This document shows positions 47,216-58,600 of a DNA stretch of 64,000 nt, piece after piece (positions within the stretch are counted from its first letter, which is position 1; every line of letters starts with the position of its first letter). The notes beneath the pieces were generated by a model, which saw only the letters and a list, made by a program, of their open reading frames with translations, ran no database searches and had not been told where the DNA came from. Location: assembly GCF_932294415.1 (NCBI RefSeq), contig NC_065543.1:43360277-43424276 (forward strand), read 5' to 3'. This DNA is from Quercus robur. Lineage: Eukaryota > Streptophyta > Magnoliopsida > Fagales > Fagaceae. The position numbers and the translations under genes are program-made.

Positions 47216-47263
47216 GAAAGAAGAGGGGGAGTTTTCATCAAAAAAAAGAAAGAAGAGGGGGAG
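47216..47263 (+). repeat. Micro-retroposon with 16-bp target duplication
   Basis: GAAAGAAGAGGGGGAG occurs at 47216-47231 and 47248-47263. The 16-base insert is TTTTCATC plus an A-run. It lies about 90 bp past the TFIIB stop codon, on the 3' side. Confidence 0.75.
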
Positions 47264-47352
47264 TAAAAATACTACTGAAAACTTTCATCTCCAAATGAAA
47301 AACCCAGTACCAAGCTGCTGCAATTTAGTATAGCTATAAGACTTATCCATGT

Positions 47353-50300
47353 TTAGGACTTGCACAGGTTCTTGAGATCACCCTCCTTGGCAAACCAGCT
47401 AGGAATTAGCCGTGAGATATGAGGATAAAGATCCTTATAAGAATTCTTGATTGTTCCTTCAGCCACTCTAGTAGCAAGTGAAATATCTGCAGTCACAGGA
47501 CATTAATATTGCCTATAGAAAGCCAAAGACTAATATGAATCACAATTTTCTGACCTTTGAGTGCCTTTTTCTCATTTGATAGTTGAGTTACAATGTATAT
47601 AACAGCTGCTGCAATTGATATCGGGCTCCTCCTGCGGATGTAAAAGAGTAAACAACATTTGTTCAAAATTTGAAGAAACAATATACGATGCTTCATATAA
47701 TTAGAATAAGAAACATGTGAGAAGTCTCCTGCAGGAGTGTAGCACAAAATTTAAACCCAAAAACAAACTAAAAATCACTGGTCCAAATCAATAAGAGATC
47801 TAAACTGAAGCCACGTGAAAACTACTAAACAGTATTTTTTTTAAATAAAATAATTCTTTTAAAGCACACAAACATTATTTTTTATAAAATAATTTTTTTT
47901 AACCAATTGTTGCATGCAGTTTTGGTAATGGCGTGTGAGTTTAATGAAAAAAATCACGGGCTTGTCCCACATCCGGGGGGGGGGGGGGGGGGGTGTGTTT
48001 GGGTTTATAACTTGCTCCGCGATATCAACTGTTGCATGCAGTTTTGGTAATGGCGTGTGAGTTTAACGAAAAAAAAAAGCACACAAACATTTAAATCCAT
48101 TTGATCAAGAAAGTCAAGAAAGAGAGTAGAGCGTGTCATGCAAGTGGCTATATGACTCATAAAAAAATAGTCCCCATTAAGCAGTTATCATATAATTTTC
48201 CCAAGCACATTTAGTCCTATATCATTAAGCAGTTATCATATAATTTTCCCAAGCACATTTAGTCCTATATCATTTTCTTTATCGGTAAGTTATGCACCCA
48301 CCCCAATGGGTCTTATTTATCATTCATGTTAATAATCATCTACCTGTTATTTATCATACAGGCACTTGTGAAGCCTGAATTACCAAAAGGCCATTACAGT
48401 GGGTATCAGCTACAAAAATGACAGGTGGCATTATATGCCATTACTAGACTTATATACAGTCTAAAATCCTCAGAGTGAAGGATATCTATGATAACTTCTT
48501 CTCAAATTCCTGCACAGAATATTAGAACAACCTACAAGAAAGGACTAAACTCTGCCATATTAGAACTTTGAGTTATACTTGAACATTTATAAGAAAAAAG
48601 CCAGAACAAACCTTATGTCAAGCTCCTCAGATTTCTGAACAATTTCTTGGGCAGCCTTGACTTCTTGATTGGTCATTCCAAGATTGGAACAAAAACGTCG
48701 CTACAAATTGAACATGGAAGTTGCATAAATACTAAATAATGCATAGGCACATCTTTCACAAAAAGAAATCTTTGAGGACACAACACATGCAACTGATAAT
48801 AAGCCCCCAATTTAGATGAAGGAGAACCAGGGGGGAGAGAGAGAGATAGAGCAACAGCTGACCATATAGTCCACAGCATGTATAGTTCCCATTTCCACAG
48901 ATTGACCCAGCTCTAGCTCCAGGTGTTTTAGAATGAACTCTCTTGCCCTGCCAATTTCTTTCTGTGTGGCCCCATTGACAACAGAACAAATTTCTACATA
49001 AAATACACAAAAATTAGGCTCTTATGTACACAGATAAAAATCAACTAAAATATATTATGAAAGATATGCCATTTGCCTTTCACAGTCCGAGGCTTGTTTT
49101 CTTGTCGGCAAGCAATGTAGAGGCAAGCAGCCACAATTGCTTCTTGATTTCGTCCTCTAAGAGGTTTTTGATCTTCTACTTTCTTATATATTTCACTGGC
49201 ACGATCCTAAATCAGATATAGACATAAACAGATAAGCAATCTAAATTAAATCAACATTTATAAGTTTATATAAAATAAACGATAAAGAAAGAAAATATAA
49301 AACTGCAACACTCAAAGGTAAGAACCATCACTTAGTAAACATTCCATGAACATGCAAGAAGACTTCAATATGTTTATCAAAAAAAAAAAAAAAGAAGACT
49401 TCAATATTGCATAAAGAAATCCTAAATTGTATTCAAAAGACTAAGAAAGAGTAGACATACACCAAAAAAAAAGCTTCCAAATATCATAACAAACAACTAT
49501 CAAGTAGTGGCTCGTAAACTCATATTAGATCAAATTTAAAGCCTTCGTGACAATGTCAAGCTGCTTAGCATTTTGCACTAAAACATTAGCACACTAATCT
49601 TCAGAATGATTGTTTGGCAGATCATTAGAATAGCTTCCAAGGCACTAGCTTTCATAGATGTCCATCCCTCATAAGCCTAGTGCACGAAATCTGTGAACCC
49701 AGCAAAAGTGGGGAGTCTACATTCCTGTATGGTCTCGCATGCTTCAAGAGTTCAACAATAAACATCCACCCTGTTGTCCTCCTCATCCTCAACAGTTCAA
49801 GCCTCTCCAATCCAATGACCTTGTCTCTTAACTCCAGCATCCAAAAATTGTGGTCATCACTACAGTTTTTTTTTTTTTTTTTTTTTTTTTTTAACTAAGT
49901 TATTTGGGTTAAAACTTCCACAAAATTTTTTTATTACAAAAAACACCCCATTTAATTCAGGATTTCATCTTTAAAGTAAACCCTCTTAAATTTGACCAGT
50001 ATAGATTTTCCAAATAGTTGCTGTCCCATAACTTTCCCAATCTCCACTTAATTCCTGAGGCTACTTAACACATATTTGTCAACCACTATTTCTAGCCTTC
50101 ATTCATACACTTCAACAGTCCACATCAACATTTAGTTCTTTCAGAATCCCCCATAAACACGCATAATGAATGTCCAACTGAAAAACATGAATGTTAAAAC
50201 ATTCACAATAATAATTCCACCACTAGAATAATTTATACTAATACACAATTTTGCATAATTACCACCACAATACAGCTTAATAAGTAACCAGTACTCAATG

Positions 50301-51459
50301 AAAATGACAGAAAATAGCTGAAATACCTTTATGGTTGTAACCAGTCCCAGCCTGAAACAGCCATAAATTGGGTCAGTTACATATGCAGTCGACAATTTTA
50401 TAACCAACAATAACAGCAATAAATGTCAACTTCAATTTCCTTTCAAAATACCCACAAAAAAACAAAAGTAAAAATCAAACTCAAAGACGTCTAGAATATC
50501 TTAACAGAGTTAGAATTCTATCCTATCTTAAAAAAAGAAGAAGTTAGGACTTAAAGCAATCGTTTTTAATCCTTAAAACGAACGTGACCCACCTAAAAAC
50601 TAATACATCGTCACTATGTTAGACACATTAGTGACTAAAAGCCATCACTATTAAATTCGATAAGGGATCAAAAGCAATCACTTTGAAATTTGTTAGGGAT
50701 TAAAAGTAATCCCTTTATTTTGGCCAAAAATCAAAATCCCATCCCCACTGTAAGCCATTTCAATTTCTTGTGCCTTTTTGAACCTAACCCAAGTTTTGGG
50801 GTATTGCACCCCTAAAGTTTTAAAATTTGAATCCATAACCCAAACATTAAGCATGTTCGCCATAATAAGGTCTATTAAGTGCCAACTAAACTCATTGACA
50901 TCATTTTTTTTTTTTTCATTAAACCCTATTAACTTCTGTGAAATTACAATTTACAGTTTGAAGTAAATTTTTTATTTACAAAATACATAGCACGTGTCAC
51001 ATACACATACACATTCTCTTTCGCTTCTTCTTCCTCCGTTTTCTCACAAACCAAACAGACACACATTTATCAAATTGAGAGGAGAGAAAGAAGAAAGAAA
51101 CAAAACCTATCGGACATAATGGCAATGGCCTTGAAGGCCTCGATGAGGTGCCTATCGGAGTTAGAGCCACGAGTCTGCCACTTGCCGAGCGAGGAGGTCA
51201 AGAAACCAGAGGAAGTGCCATTAGGCTTAGATATGACGGTGGAGAGCCCACCGTCGGAGAGAAGCGGGTTCATCGGGCCGCCAACTCGGGCCGGGTCTTG
51301 GTCGTTGGACTCGTTCGCGAAGGTTCGCCACTCCGAGGTCTCGTCGATGGAGTGAGCCTCCAATACCAGCCCACATTCCGAGCATATGGTGTCTCCGGCG
51401 GAGTGGTCGAACACCACCTCCGTGAGTTGGTTGCAGTCGCGGCAGAACAAGTCTGCCAT
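47353..51459 (-). CDS. TFIIB: Transcription initiation factor TFIIB
   Basis: Seven exons on the minus strand: 51107-51459, 50327-50351, 49077-49206, 48863-48993, 48612-48700, 47555-47631, 47353-47486. They give 312 aa, the usual plant TFIIB length. The zinc ribbon uses Cys6, Cys9, Cys26 and Cys29 (CRDC...CSEC), followed by the [14 protein letters not shown] core and [12 protein letters not shown] linker. The two cyclin-like repeats cover roughly 105-180 and 200-285 ([38 protein letters not shown]). TFIIB joins TBP-bound promoter DNA to RNA polymerase II in the nucleus. The third intron begins GC (AAAG|GCAAAT at 49076-49075) and ends AG; all others are GT-AG. Exon 2 is only 25 nt. The reading frame requires both. 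A TATA box lies about 105 bp upstream of the ATG. Confidence 0.95.
47905..48065. repeat. Two tandem pieces of an unknown repeat, separated by a G19 run
   Basis: GTTGCATGCAGTTTTGGTAA plus TGGCGTGTGAGTTTAA occurs twice, at about 47909 and 48029. CTTGCTCCGCGATATCAACT lies before the second copy, and GTCCCACATCC followed by G19 (47975-47993) and TGTG lies between. Related to 44465-44580. It sits in TFIIB intron 5. Confidence 0.65.
49356..49407 (+). repeat. Micro-retroposon with 16-bp target duplication in a TFIIB intron
   Basis: AAGAAGACTTCAATAT occurs at 49356-49371 and 49392-49407. The 20-base insert is GTTTATC plus an A-run. It is in intron 2, antisense to the gene. Confidence 0.8.
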
Positions 51460-51562
51460 ATTTTTTTTGTGTGCGTTTTCCGGTTTTCTCTGGCTCTGCG
51501 TTTATAGTATTCGAGACGAGTGAAGAGTATGGATTTGTGAGGATTTTTTGGCTCTGTGGCCA

Positions 51563-51570
51563 TATTTATA
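51563..51570 (-). promoter_or_regulatory. TATA box of TFIIB
   Basis: The minus strand reads TATAAATA, a near-consensus plant TATA box, about 105 bp upstream of the start codon. This implies a short leader. The motif is partly kept in the decayed copy at 52313-52445. Confidence 0.6.
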
Positions 51571-51599
51571 CTTGAAAGTTACGCATAGGGGCGAAATAG

Positions 51600-51972
51600 T
51601 CTTTTTACGATATTATTTTTTTATATTTATTTTATTGTTTTGTTGCACATTGTCAACGTTTTTGAGTTTTTTTTTTTTTTTTTTTGGTTGGGTTATGTAC
51701 TTATGATTGGTCATGTTCATCGACTCTGCATCCTATTTGGACACAAGCCATGTTCTTTTAAAAAATTAAAGTGATGTCTTTTTGAGAAGCACATTTTGAA
51801 ATATTACTAAACGCTTGATTTATTTTTTTGATTTTAAAAAGTACTTTTTATCGTCTGAAAGTGCAAACAAACGGACAGTAGGTGTAATTAGAATAGGCGT
51901 AACACCACTTATACTCACAATATATGAATGATTTATTATGCTAAACTCTCCTTCCACCCTCTACACCATATA

Positions 51973-52022
<50 letters not shown>

Positions 52023-52190
52023 GTATCTTCCATCTCCTCTTCCCCTATCTTATGACTACATGTATCTTTACCTTATGGTATGTGGATCCCACGCAATGTA
52101 TATGAATTTTCTCTCTTATGGCATGTAAGTCATACTGCTTAAATTTTAATTACCATAATTGGGGTTTAAGTGATAGTTTAATATCATCTT
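51600..52190. other. Spacer upstream of TFIIB with long T-runs
   Basis: It contains T-runs at about 51669-51690 and 51977-52019 (43 T). No gene is recognised. Confidence 0.5.
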
Positions 52191-52194
52191 TGTT

Positions 52195-52277
52195 AGTTGG
52201 TTGTAGCACGGCCAAATAAGTTTGTCATCTTTGTGCGTGCAGGCGCCAACGTTTATAGAATGTGTGAAGAGTGCGGC
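52195..52277 (-). pseudogene. Decayed copy 1 of the TFIIB 5' end
   Basis: On the minus strand, ATG at 52228 is followed by codons for MTNLF, which align with MADLF of TFIIB. The flanking AACGTTTATAGAATGTGTGA aligns with the TFIIB leader (TGCGTTTATAGTATTCGAGA). The frame is not maintained further. Confidence 0.65.
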
Positions 52278-52312
52278 AAAATAAGTTTATCATCTCTCTC
52301 TCTCTCTCTCTC

Positions 52313-52445
52313 TGTTAGTTGGTTGCAATGCGGCAAAATAAGTTTGTCATCTTTGTGTGTGCATGTGCCAACGTTTATAGTATGTATGAATTTGCAAGGT
52401 ATTGTCACTTGTGGCATTTTTATACTTAGAAAGTTAAGAAAAGTA
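52313..52445 (-). pseudogene. Decayed copy 2 of the TFIIB 5' end and core promoter
   Basis: ATG at 52350 opens MTNLFCR, matching TFIIB MADLFCR, then a one-base deletion leads to a stop. Upstream, the leader block and a TATA-like site (TATAAAAA, near 52425) align with the TFIIB promoter. A CT microsatellite (about 52295-52312) separates it from copy 1. Confidence 0.75.
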
Positions 52446-53379
52446 GTAATTTAGAATATTCATTGTTACACAATGCCAACATTAAGAAAATGACTACTGC
52501 TTCACACATGGGGTGGGATCATACCACTTAATCATATCATGAATATATGTTCGTCATACCACATAATTATCTCTTTTTGTTTTTGATAATTTGTAATTCA
52601 TTACTAAAAGAAAGAATAACAAGGTGGATAATCATCCTTACAAGTTGCCGATAAAGCAAGGGGAAGATTATCCTTATTGAAGACAAAAGACACCACATAA
52701 TTATCTCATAAATATACGTATACAGTTTGACTTTATTTAACAAAAGAAATACATAAAAAAATATCATTTATAAAATGTGGATTAACTTGTGTGCCCTTAG
52801 GTCACTCAGCAACAAAAGACTTCATTTATATATTCTATATATCGTGTCTCCAAACTTAAAATGAAGTTTCTTAATTTCTAATCTAATCTAGCATGTCTTG
52901 AGAATAATGAACCCTTTATGAGAATAAAATTGGTGTGACAGTAAATATAAATTGTGTAGTATGGAATTACACTTTTATGAGACCATAAGTGTTCACCACA
53001 AGATGTGACCTGATAGTAAGAGTTCTCATATTACTTCACATGATACTTGGCAGAAGTTGAACATTTCAGATAATGGTATTTTAACGAATATGTTGTGCCC
53101 ACGATGATAATCTCATCAAAGCTCTATGATATATGTGGCATTATTCATTGTCATCACGTACTGTAAGATCAATGAGCCCACGGAGGAGATCCCTTTTTTA
53201 TTCAGCCAAAAAACAAAAAGGTGTTTATTCTTACAATTCTACGCAAATCTAAAACCAGTCATGTGCGCGTTGAGGCCTTTTTGGCCTCACATATATGGCT
53301 GACTAGGGTGGTTTCATTATAGCTAGTGTAGCACCAACGTTGTCATAGACATGGTCCCATCTACTTTAGCTAAAAAGCC
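52446..53379. other. Spacer, no gene recognised
   Basis: AT-rich sequence without a supported feature. Confidence 0.45.
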
Positions 53380-53640
53380 TAAACCACCTTCCTCCGTGAA
53401 TGGCTCAAGCACGTTTTGGTAAATCATTTTCTTTCTTCTCTGAAGGGCAGCTCAAGCCTCTCAAGATATCTCTCCCACGAAGGAGAGATTAAGAAGGTTC
53501 GGATGGGCCTTTATCCCGCTTGCCCACTTTGTGAAATGGAGCCAAAGACCAATTTCTCCACCTCTTCTATGATTCTGAGACTACGAAGATGATTTGGCCT
53601 AGGAACTACTTTTGTAGAATTTTACTACAGGAGTTGCAAA
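53380..53640 (+). pseudogene. Relic of a LINE reverse-transcriptase zinc-binding domain
   Basis: The plus strand reads MGLYPACPLCEMEPKTNF and, after a frameshift, LHLFYDSETTKMIW. This resembles the zf-RVT domain (CPLC...H.F..C....W) of plant L1-type elements. The frame is broken and the His/Cys pattern is incomplete. Confidence 0.45.
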
Positions 53641-55270
53641 AGTTGACACGGCAATTTGTAAAGCTTGTTTCAATGAAACAATAGTGATTAGTGATCAATG
53701 TGAAACAAGACATGAGGAGGAGCAACAATTTAATTTGAAAGATCAAAATGGCAGGTGCGGAAAGAGATCAGTGGCCGCGCCACCTTATGGCCAGAGTGGT
53801 CCTAGGACCACCTGACCTAAAAAAAAAATTATATATAATAATTTTAAATTATATATTTATTTACCTTTAAAAAAAATTTTGGGATCATCCTGAATTTTTT
53901 TTATACCAATAAAATTAAATTTAGGTCTATAATTTGAGCAACTTAACAATATATTGGGATCTTTCAAGCAAAAAAGAAAAGCTCAAAAAAAAATTGAACT
54001 AAAATCTGAAAAAAAAAAATTATAATAAAACTACTACAGGCTTGACAATGGCTTGATTCCTTCGACTAAGCACACTGCCCAATACAATACAATTTTCAAC
54101 ATTTTATTATTTTTTATTACAATATTATTTTTCTTCATCAGACATATAGTACTTCTCATTTTTAATTATTTTTTTTGTTTATTCTTAACCACACATGTTT
54201 TCTATCTCCTCAATTTTTACATTTCATACTTTAAAATTTTATCACATCTTCATCTACACTTTTACATCTATGTTTTAAATTTCTCTTTGTTCGTAACTTC
54301 TGTGTCTTCTACCAGTACCAATGCGGCAACACTTCTTCTCAAGTTGAATCTCAAATTTCTCAATATAATTTTTTTTAGCTGTACAGATAGTTTTGTTTAT
54401 TTCTTTTCTTTTCATTTTTTTCCTTTTGAAGTTTTTGGTTTACAGAATGCAAATTTGTTTTGATTTTAAGAACAACTTTTTTTTTTTTTTTTAAACACAA
54501 ACTTCATTCCAACCAAATCTTGAATTTCGGCCGGTATTTACCGAAACACCCCAAATAGACTGCATTGACCCAAAATTTTTCCTTAAGTGGAATTGAGTGA
54601 GTTACTGTTCCAGTTTGTTTATTGGCACGGTATTTTCCAACTGTTATAGCCAGAATGGAATGGAATTAATAATATTGAATCAAATCCAATTACCTAAAGG
54701 CTAAAAAGAAATAAGATAGTGTAATTTATGCTTCCTAAAGAACACCTTGAACAAAATTCCCGGAGCTGCTGCTGGGAAAGATAGACCATCTTGTCATGTA
54801 TGCTATGTTAAAGATTCTTCACACTGTTCACAGCCCTACAGGATTACATGCCAGAAACAAGAATAGAGACCATCTTGTTAAGAGGCTTGAAAGCATGAAT
54901 GAGTACCCAAAAAATAATAATAATAAATATAAATAAAAATAAAAAGGAAGCAGAACAAGCATGAAGTTCTAATCTAATTTCATTTCCATCTCTGTGGTTC
55001 TAATGTAAATTACAGGACTGCGATCAGTGTGAAAAATTTTCCCTGCACATCTAATATCATCGTCTTCCAACATCAGGGCCCAAAAAGGAAGGGAGAAAAA
55101 GAAAAAAGGAAACAAGGTCCGCGAAATAATGAATGAATTTGTAAGGGCATTTGTACAGGGCCAGAGATAACTAACCCAACCTCCAGAGAATATACAAATA
55201 CATGATGCTATGCCTGCAAAACTTGTTTCTCTCCCTGTTCTATCTCAGATTCTGAAGAAGATCGACCATA
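53641..55270. other. Spacer and probable 3' UTR of the galactosyltransferase
   Basis: It holds low-complexity AT sequence (53820-54470) and a palindromic TTTCGGCCGGTATTTACCGAAA-like core near 54526-54547 that looks repeat-derived. The last few hundred bases next to 55280 probably include the GALT 3' UTR. The 136-codon frame at 54053-54463 is low-complexity and not credible. Confidence 0.4.
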
Positions 55271-55279
55271 CCACAATCA

Positions 55280-55598
55280 TCATCTCATGTTGCAGCACTG
55301 AGGTTTTCCGTGCAATAGCAATTTGTCCCACATGCAGATCATCTGCCTTGGAGACTGGTAATGGGCTGTATAATAATCTTCTATGCACCCAAACTGGCAG
55401 AACTTCAAGCTATGCTGATACACAACCGGTTTGGTGCTGTTGAACTGTTCCACCCACATTCCCATACTCACATCTTCCATTTTAAACAACTACACAAAGT
55501 TGTTATTATATCAATAACCAGCAAAATAAATACATGCCACACAGCATCAAAACAATGCACTTGCACTCTAAACACATGCACACAGGAGGAGAAGAGGG

Positions 55599-55639
<41 letters not shown>

Positions 55640-58600
55640 CCTTAATTTGCGTTTCTCAAACTCAGATACAATGAAGTGTGCAATGTCAGATGATAAAACA
55701 TAGCCTGGTCCATTTGCATACGGTGGATAATCTTCTTCTGGCCACTCCTGATACCACCACCAAATGACAAACATTTGTGAATATCTAGAACGCATCTCAA
55801 AAATCCCAATAAACTAAGTAATCAATAATGTAGGGTAAAACACTGATACAAGAAATGCAGAAGAATTTCTATTAAGCAATCACACCAAATTAGATTTCTC
55901 AAAACAATGAATTGGAAAAATACTGATCTACATGAATCATGATTGGTATATTCCTCTCACAAGAAAAATCCAGCCCATAAATAAGACCTATCATCATCCA
56001 CTCCAACCAATTATGACCTAAGCTTGATATTTCACTTTTAAACAAATTGCCAAATCCTGACACCACCACCCCCCCAAAAAAAAAAACAAAAGAGAGAGAG
56101 AGAGAGAGAGAGCAGACAAAGAAACAACAAATCTAAGTCATCAATCTTCCCCACCTCTACCCAGTTCTATAAGAAAACAAGCCAATTCAGGAAACAATTG
56201 GATGGTCATAACCAGTAGAAGAGACTGAGTGCATCACACAGAGAGAGATTTGCAGGACTGCATTTAATACAGCAGACTTAACTAATTTTGGAAGTATCAT
56301 CTAGAAAAAGAATGCATCAAGCCAAGAAACAAAGCTGAATCATGCATACTACAGAAATTATGAACTAGTTAATTGTTTTTTGATAATTTAAATGGTAAGT
56401 AAATGAACTAGTTAATTATAGAAGTGGGATCACACACAGATAGATTTGCAGGACTACATTTAATACAGCAGACTTGACTAAAATTGGTAATATCATCTAG
56501 AAGAAGAATGCATCAAGTCAAGAAACAAATCTGAAGCATGCATACTACAGACATTATAAACTAGTTAATTATAGAAGCGGGATCAGGCTCTTCCATACCT
56601 CATATGTTACTGCCCATTTACCATAGCGCAATGGCTTATGGTAGTAATTTATGTTCCCAATGTACAAGCTCCTACCCTCAGACACTTTCTTTGCTTCATT
56701 TAAAGCTGCATCCACTCTCACAAATGTGTCATCATCACACTTCATGATATACTTAGCAGATACTGTGCGAACCTGTAAACATCAAAAAGACGTTAACTGT
56801 AATGATCATTGAAGAATAACCTACACAATATGAAGTTAACATTAAATTCTGCAATTTGTATTTATTCCACAACTCACCCCATATTCACAGATGGCAACAG
56901 TTTTCAACACAACGAGATCATAGTTATCCATGTAAGGCACGATAACAATATCTCCAAAATATTCTGCTTCTTTCTTCAATTCAAAATTCACTTCCTTTCT
57001 TGCATGCTGCCCAAAAGTCAATTCAAAAGGTATTTAATAATATCCACCATGAAATTCATAATTAAGCCTACAACCATTGAACTGCAAGTGCCAAAATTGA
57101 TGTCACTTACCAGTGCTACAAAAAAACGAGCCACCACATTTGAAGACTTGATAAGATTATGCTGCATCCAAGACTTCCTTACAGCCATTCGCTCAGCAAA
57201 ATGGTTGCCAGCAGAAAGAATACCAACGAAAAGCTCCACATGCTCATCTGGGAGCGGTGGGGCTTTCCATCTGCTTGAAAAATCAAGATGTCGCTGTGGA
57301 GCAAAACTAGGATGTGATGAAGGTAAAGAGGCAGCAAACACAGAGTGGATATCGACATCCCCACTCACTGATAGCCCAGTGGCATCCTCCAGAGTAAATC
57401 CCTGTTGACAGTAAAATAAAAATCTTAAGAATAAAATCCACATTATCCTGAGAAAAGTGAGTTACAGTATATTACTCACAGTGCGATATGGGAAAGAGGT
57501 AATATGCCTCCCACCAACATCAACGTGATAACCCTCCAGTCCAGCACTAATAGTTAGAACAAAATGGTTTCCCTCTGAAAATGGGAATGGCAAGTCAACG
57601 GTAACCTTTTTGGTTTTGCCTATTAGCCGTTTTAACCACCATGTTGCCTTAGACTCCTCTGAGTGGCTGTCATCATCTCGAATCCACTTCTCACACTTCA
57701 CCTGACCATCAACTGCAGCCAGTCAAAGAAATTTCTCAATTTGTTGCTACCACGGTAAAAATTAGATGAAAGCAGCAGGAAATTTTCCAACATAAAGTAC
57801 CATGATTGGGTATTTTTTGGAACAGTTTTAAAAATATGTAGAGGATAATTAACTTTTCAAAAGAACAAATGTCCAATAATAAAAAAAACATTAGAGTAGA
57901 AACATGAGCAAGGAAGAAAACAACCCCTAAAGTCCTCTACTTGGGAAATTTTCCCCCTACCATGCCAACCCAGAGCAGTATAAGATACCACAGCCTTTTT
58001 ATTTCATTGTGTCTTCTACCTATATTTCAATGAAAGTACGTTTCTCCTTCATAAGCGTTGGTTTGTTAAGTTAAAGGAAATTTTTTATAAAACTACTATA
58101 AGACCAACTATGGTATTAAATGTTAGGATGTTAAGAAACAACCTGTTCATAAAATGAATGTAGCTAAAATTAGAATGTTAAGATGGATAAAAGTATATAC
58201 ACGGAAAGATAGGATTTGAAATGAGGAAATCCACTTAAAGATACGGGTAGCCTCTATTGATGAAAAGATATGGAAAATTAGCTTGAAATGGTTTCATCAT
58301 GTGCAAAGGGGCAGAGCAATTAATGCAGTAGTAAAAAAGAGTGAACTGATTCAAGTTAAAGGAACAAAAAAGATAGAAGAATACCAAAAATAACATTAGT
58401 AGAAGTAAAAAAAAAGGGCATGTCAATCAAGGAAGTAGTACAAACTATGACTTCAGATAAAATAGAAATAAGGATAAGTACACATGTGACTGACTCCCGA
58501 CTCTAGCTAATCTTGTAGAGGATCCATAGCTGACCCCAAAAAATTTGGTGGTGGTTGTTGACCTTCAATTCAATCATCAACATGTGAACCTCAAGTGGAA

